This document shows positions 61,583-64,000 of a stretch of DNA of 64,000 bases, piece by piece. Below the pieces are notes generated by a model. It made no database searches, was not told the DNA's origin, and worked only from the letters and a program-made list of their open reading frames with translations. The DNA comes from Mesorhizobium opportunistum WSM2075 (GTDB taxonomy: Bacteria > Pseudomonadota > Alphaproteobacteria > Rhizobiales > Rhizobiaceae): positions 682,001-746,000 of the forward strand of contig NC_015675.1 in the NCBI RefSeq assembly GCF_000176035.2, written 5' to 3'. How positions within the stretch are numbered: position 1 is the first letter of the stretch; every line of letters begins with the position of its first letter. The translations under genes were made by a program, and so were the position numbers.

Positions 61583-63066
61583 TCACCCAGAATGCCATCG
61601 ATATCCTGCGCAAGGCCGAGATCGGCGCGCGTGGCCTGTTCATCGATGGCGCGCAGGCCGAGGCGACAGGCGGCGCGACCCTGCCCGTGATATCGCCGAT
61701 CGACGGCCGGCCTTTTGCCAGCATCGCCGACGGCAATGCCGCCGATGTCGATCGCGCGGTCCAGGCGGCGCGCAAAGCATTCGAGAAGGGCTCCTGGTCG
61801 CGCGCGGCACCCGCCTTTCGCAAGAAAGTGCTGACCAGGCTCGCCGAGCTGGTCGAAAAGCACATCGATGAACTGGCTGTGCTCGGCGTGCGCGACAATG
61901 GCACCGAAATCGGCATGGCCTACAAGGCCGAACCGCTGTCGGCGGCCGGGACCATCCGCTATTACGCCGAGGCGATCGACAAGGTCTATGGCGAGATCGC
62001 GCCGACGGCCGAGAATGTGCTGGGGCTGATCCACAAGGAGCCGCTCGGCGTCGTCGGTGTCATCGTGCCGTGGAATTTCCCGCTGATGATCGGCGCCTGG
62101 AAGATCGCCCCGGCGCTCGCCGCCGGCAATTGCGTGGTGGTCAAGCCGCCGGAGATCGCGTCGCTGACGCTGCTACGGCTGGCGGAACTGGCCGCCGAGG
62201 CCGGCTTGCCCGCCGGCGTGCTCAACGTCGTGACCGGCCGTGGCGCGGCTGCCGGCGAAGCGCTCGGCCTGCATATGGATGTCGACGCCATCGCCTTCAC
62301 CGGCTCCGGGCCGGTCGGCCGGCGGCTGCTCGACTATTCCGCCCGTTCCAACCTCAAGCGTGTCTTCCTCGAACTCGGCGGCAAGTCGCCCAACATCGTC
62401 TTTGCCGATGCCCCCGACCTGAAACAGGCGGCGGTGGTCTCTGCCAACGGCATCTTCCGCAATTCCGGCCAGGTGTGCGTCGCCGGCTCGCGCCTGCTCG
62501 TCCAGGCGTCGGTCTATGACCGCTTCATGGACGAACTTCTCTCGGCAACCACGCGGCTTAGGGTCGGCGATCCGCTCGATCTCGCAAGCGACGTCGGCGC
62601 GGTGTCGAGCGCCGAGCAATTGGACAAGAACCTCGGCTTCGTCGCCAAGGCCGCCGAAGAAGGCGCCCGGCTGGTCACCGGCGGCGAGCGCATACTGACC
62701 GAGACCGGAGGCAGCTACATGGCGCCGACGATCTTCGAGAATGTGACACAGGACATGCAGCTTGCCCGCGAGGAAGTGTTCGGACCGGTGCTCGGCGTGA
62801 TGCGATTCGAGACCGAGGAGGAGGCGGTGCGGCTTGCCAATTCGACCGTCTACGGGCTTGCCTCGGCCGTGTGGACATCAAATCTTTCCACCGCGCATCG
62901 CATGGTGCGCGCCATCAATGCCGGCGTCGTCCACGTCAACACCTATGGCGGCGCCGACATCACCGTACCGCTCGGCGGCGTCAAGCAATCCGGCTTCGGC
63001 CGCGACAAGTCGCTGCACGCGCTGGAGAAATATCTCGAGTTGAAGACCGCCTGGATCGCGCTTTGA
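61579..63066 (+). CDS. NAD(P)-dependent aldehyde dehydrogenase
   Basis: A 495-residue aldehyde dehydrogenase from ATG 61579, overlapping the P450 stop. PWNFPLMIGAWKIAPALAAGN, FTGSGPVGRRL, the general-base FLELGGKSPNIVF and nucleophile NSGQVCVAGSRLL are in order, and EEVFGPVLGV and PLGGVKQSGFGRD follow. The nearest general class is the gamma-aminobutyraldehyde/betaine-type group (PuuC-like). It should oxidise the aldehyde formed by transamination or phospho-lyase action in this cluster. Confidence 0.93.
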   Translation: MITQNAIDILRKAEIGARGLFIDGAQAEATGGATLPVISPIDGRPFASIADGNAADVDRAVQAARKAFEKGSWSRAAPAFRKKVLTRLAELVEKHIDELAVLGVRDNGTEIGMAYKAEPLSAAGTIRYYAEAIDKVYGEIAPTAENVLGLIHKEPLGVVGVIVPWNFPLMIGAWKIAPALAAGNCVVVKPPEIASLTLLRLAELAAEAGLPAGVLNVVTGRGAAAGEALGLHMDVDAIAFTGSGPVGRRLLDYSARSNLKRVFLELGGKSPNIVFADAPDLKQAAVVSANGIFRNSGQVCVAGSRLLVQASVYDRFMDELLSATTRLRVGDPLDLASDVGAVSSAEQLDKNLGFVAKAAEEGARLVTGGERILTETGGSYMAPTIFENVTQDMQLAREEVFGPVLGVMRFETEEEAVRLANSTVYGLASAVWTSNLSTAHRMVRAINAGVVHVNTYGGADITVPLGGVKQSGFGRDKSLHALEKYLELKTAWIAL

Positions 63067-63091
63067 GATCCTGCCGGCTCTCCTTGAGAAT

Positions 63092-63115
63092 CTGAGCGCC
63101 TGCAGCGGCGCTCAG
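63092..63115 (+). terminator. Hairpin after the aldehyde dehydrogenase gene
   Basis: CTGAGCGCC, a 6-nt loop and GGCGCTCAG form a perfect 9-bp stem 25 nt past the stop. There is no clear T-run, so termination efficiency is uncertain. Confidence 0.5.
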
Positions 63116-63309
63116 GGTCGCATCGCGATTCCCTGCGGCCGGCCGGCGGCGTCTTGTGCTCGCTACCTCAGGATTTTTGAGAGAATATTCCCGGCTTCGG
63201 CGAGATCGGCGAAACACGTTCGTTGATAAGATCGATAAATTTGTGACGATGTGACCAAGCCTAGGCAATCCGCCTTGCTGCCATGACTTCACAATCGCAG
63301 AGATCAATC

Positions 63310-64000
63310 ATGTCCGACGTCAACAACACTTCGCCAGCTTCCCCTTGGTCAACCCTCAACCGGCGCAATGGCCTTGCTCTGCTGTTCGCATCGGCGGTGG
63401 CGATCGGCGGCCTGATGGCTCCCCATGCCTCCTTCGCCGAGGACAAGAAGGCGATCAAGGTCGGCATCATCAGCGGCGAGGACGAGGATGTCTGGCGCGT
63501 CGTCGTCGCCCAGGCCGCCGAAAAGGGCCTCACCATCGAGACCGTGGTGTTCAACGACTATACCCAGCCCAACGAGGCGCTGGAGCGCGGCGAGATCGAC
63601 GCCAACGCCTTCCAGCACCAGCCCTATCTCGACAACCAGATCAAGACCCAGGGCTACCATATCGTGCGCGTCGGCTATACCGGCGTCTGGCCGATCGGCC
63701 TTTATTCCAAGAAGTACAAAGCGGTCGCCGACCTGCCCGAAGGCGCGGTCATCGGCGTGCCGAACGACCCGTCCAATGAAGGCCGCGCGCTGCGGGTGCT
63801 GCAGAACGAGGGCGTGATCAAGCTGAAGGACGGCACCGGCATTCTCGCCACCACCGCCGACATCGCGGAAAACCCCAAGAAGGTCGAGATCAAGGAGCTT
63901 GACGCCGGCATCGTCGGCCGCTCGGTCGAGGATCTCGACGCGGCCGTGGTCAACACCGACTGGGCGCTGAAAAGCGGCCTGACGCCGGAAAACCGCATTG
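63310..64000 (+). CDS. MetQ/NlpA-like methionine ABC binding protein, partial
   Basis: The gene starts at ATG 63310 and runs off the window after about 230 codons (typical length about 270). A signal peptide with a basic start (TLNRRNGLALLFASAVAIG, ending HASFAED) has no lipobox Cys, unlike E. coli MetQ. The NlpA domain shows KVGIISGEDEDVW, VVFNDYTQPNEALERGEIDANAFQHQPYLDNQ and VIGVPNDPSNEGRALRVLQ, the typical ligand-lobe motifs. It would deliver methionine or a related compound to a MetN-MetI importer, probably encoded just downstream. Confidence 0.9.
   Translation, partial: MSDVNNTSPASPWSTLNRRNGLALLFASAVAIGGLMAPHASFAEDKKAIKVGIISGEDEDVWRVVVAQAAEKGLTIETVVFNDYTQPNEALERGEIDANAFQHQPYLDNQIKTQGYHIVRVGYTGVWPIGLYSKKYKAVADLPEGAVIGVPNDPSNEGRALRVLQNEGVIKLKDGTGILATTADIAENPKKVEIKELDAGIVGRSVEDLDAAVVNTDWALKSGLTPENRI

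Noticed and set aside
63116..63309. SAM riboswitch upstream of the MetQ-like gene
   Set aside because: I could find no SAM-II-like pseudoknot or kink-turn elements in the gap; the sequence there is unremarkable.

Overview
The window is about 64 kb of high-GC chromosome-type DNA from a rhizobial alphaproteobacterium, most likely Mesorhizobium or a close relative. This rests on the rpmH-rnpA-yidC block, the density of ABC uptake systems, GntR/IclR/AraC-controlled catabolic operons, many GTG/TTG starts with 4-nt GTGA/ATGA overlaps, and families of GC-rich palindromic intergenic repeats of the kind known from Mesorhizobium. The assignment comes from reading the sequence and was not confirmed by a database search.

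Layout. 1-6.3 kb: end of an MFS exporter, a mosaic intergenic repeat, a secreted fasciclin-domain protein, the ribosome/membrane-insertion block rpmH-rnpA-yidC (minus strand), an orphan sensor histidine kinase and tRNA-Arg(ACG). 6.3-14.7 kb: an accessory-looking stretch with an AraC regulator, a nitroreductase remnant, a zinc-free MDR oxidoreductase, a copper-handling group (DUF4396 protein joined to a deleted multicopper oxidase, an intact CopA-like oxidase, a cytochrome c), an SDR, a TMEM175-like channel and a decapitated GntR gene. 14.7-22.3 kb: a GntR-controlled amino-acid uptake set without its own ATPase, a gamma-glutamyltransferase, an acyl-CoA ligase and a ketopantoate-reductase-like enzyme. 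22.3-27.3 kb: a hexanucleotide repeat array, a DUF2298 membrane protein overlapping a GT2 glycosyltransferase, and an orphan TadG-like protein. 27.5-32.1 kb: a complete branched-chain amino-acid type ABC operon. 32.5-42.1 kb: a LuxR-type regulator with a degenerate receiver, then an AmiC/AmiR-headed operon carrying a complete dipeptide-type ABC transporter and a formamidase/acetamidase.

42.3-50.7 kb is a homoprotocatechuate (4-hydroxyphenylacetate) meta-cleavage cluster: AraC regulator, hpaB-hpaC, hpaR (opposite strand), then hpaF-hpaE-hpaD-hpaG-hpaH. A perfect 18-bp palindrome lies in the hpaR/hpaF promoter gap and a very long inverted repeat sits inside the operon. The final aldolase gene hpaI is not in the window.

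50.7-63.1 kb is a divergent pair of operons around an IclR regulator. On the minus strand are IclR, a Tm-1-like (UPF0261) protein, a HAD hydrolase, a class III aminotransferase, a PLP enzyme resembling phosphoethanolamine/phosphohydroxylysine phospho-lyases, and a hydroxylysine-kinase-like phosphotransferase. On the plus strand are an APC permease, a cytochrome P450 and an aldehyde dehydrogenase. Together they suggest an undescribed 'hydroxylate, phosphorylate, eliminate, oxidise' route for an amine. The phospho-lyase gene is split by an IS110-family element, and removing the element restores the frame exactly. The window ends inside a MetQ/NlpA-like binding-protein gene.
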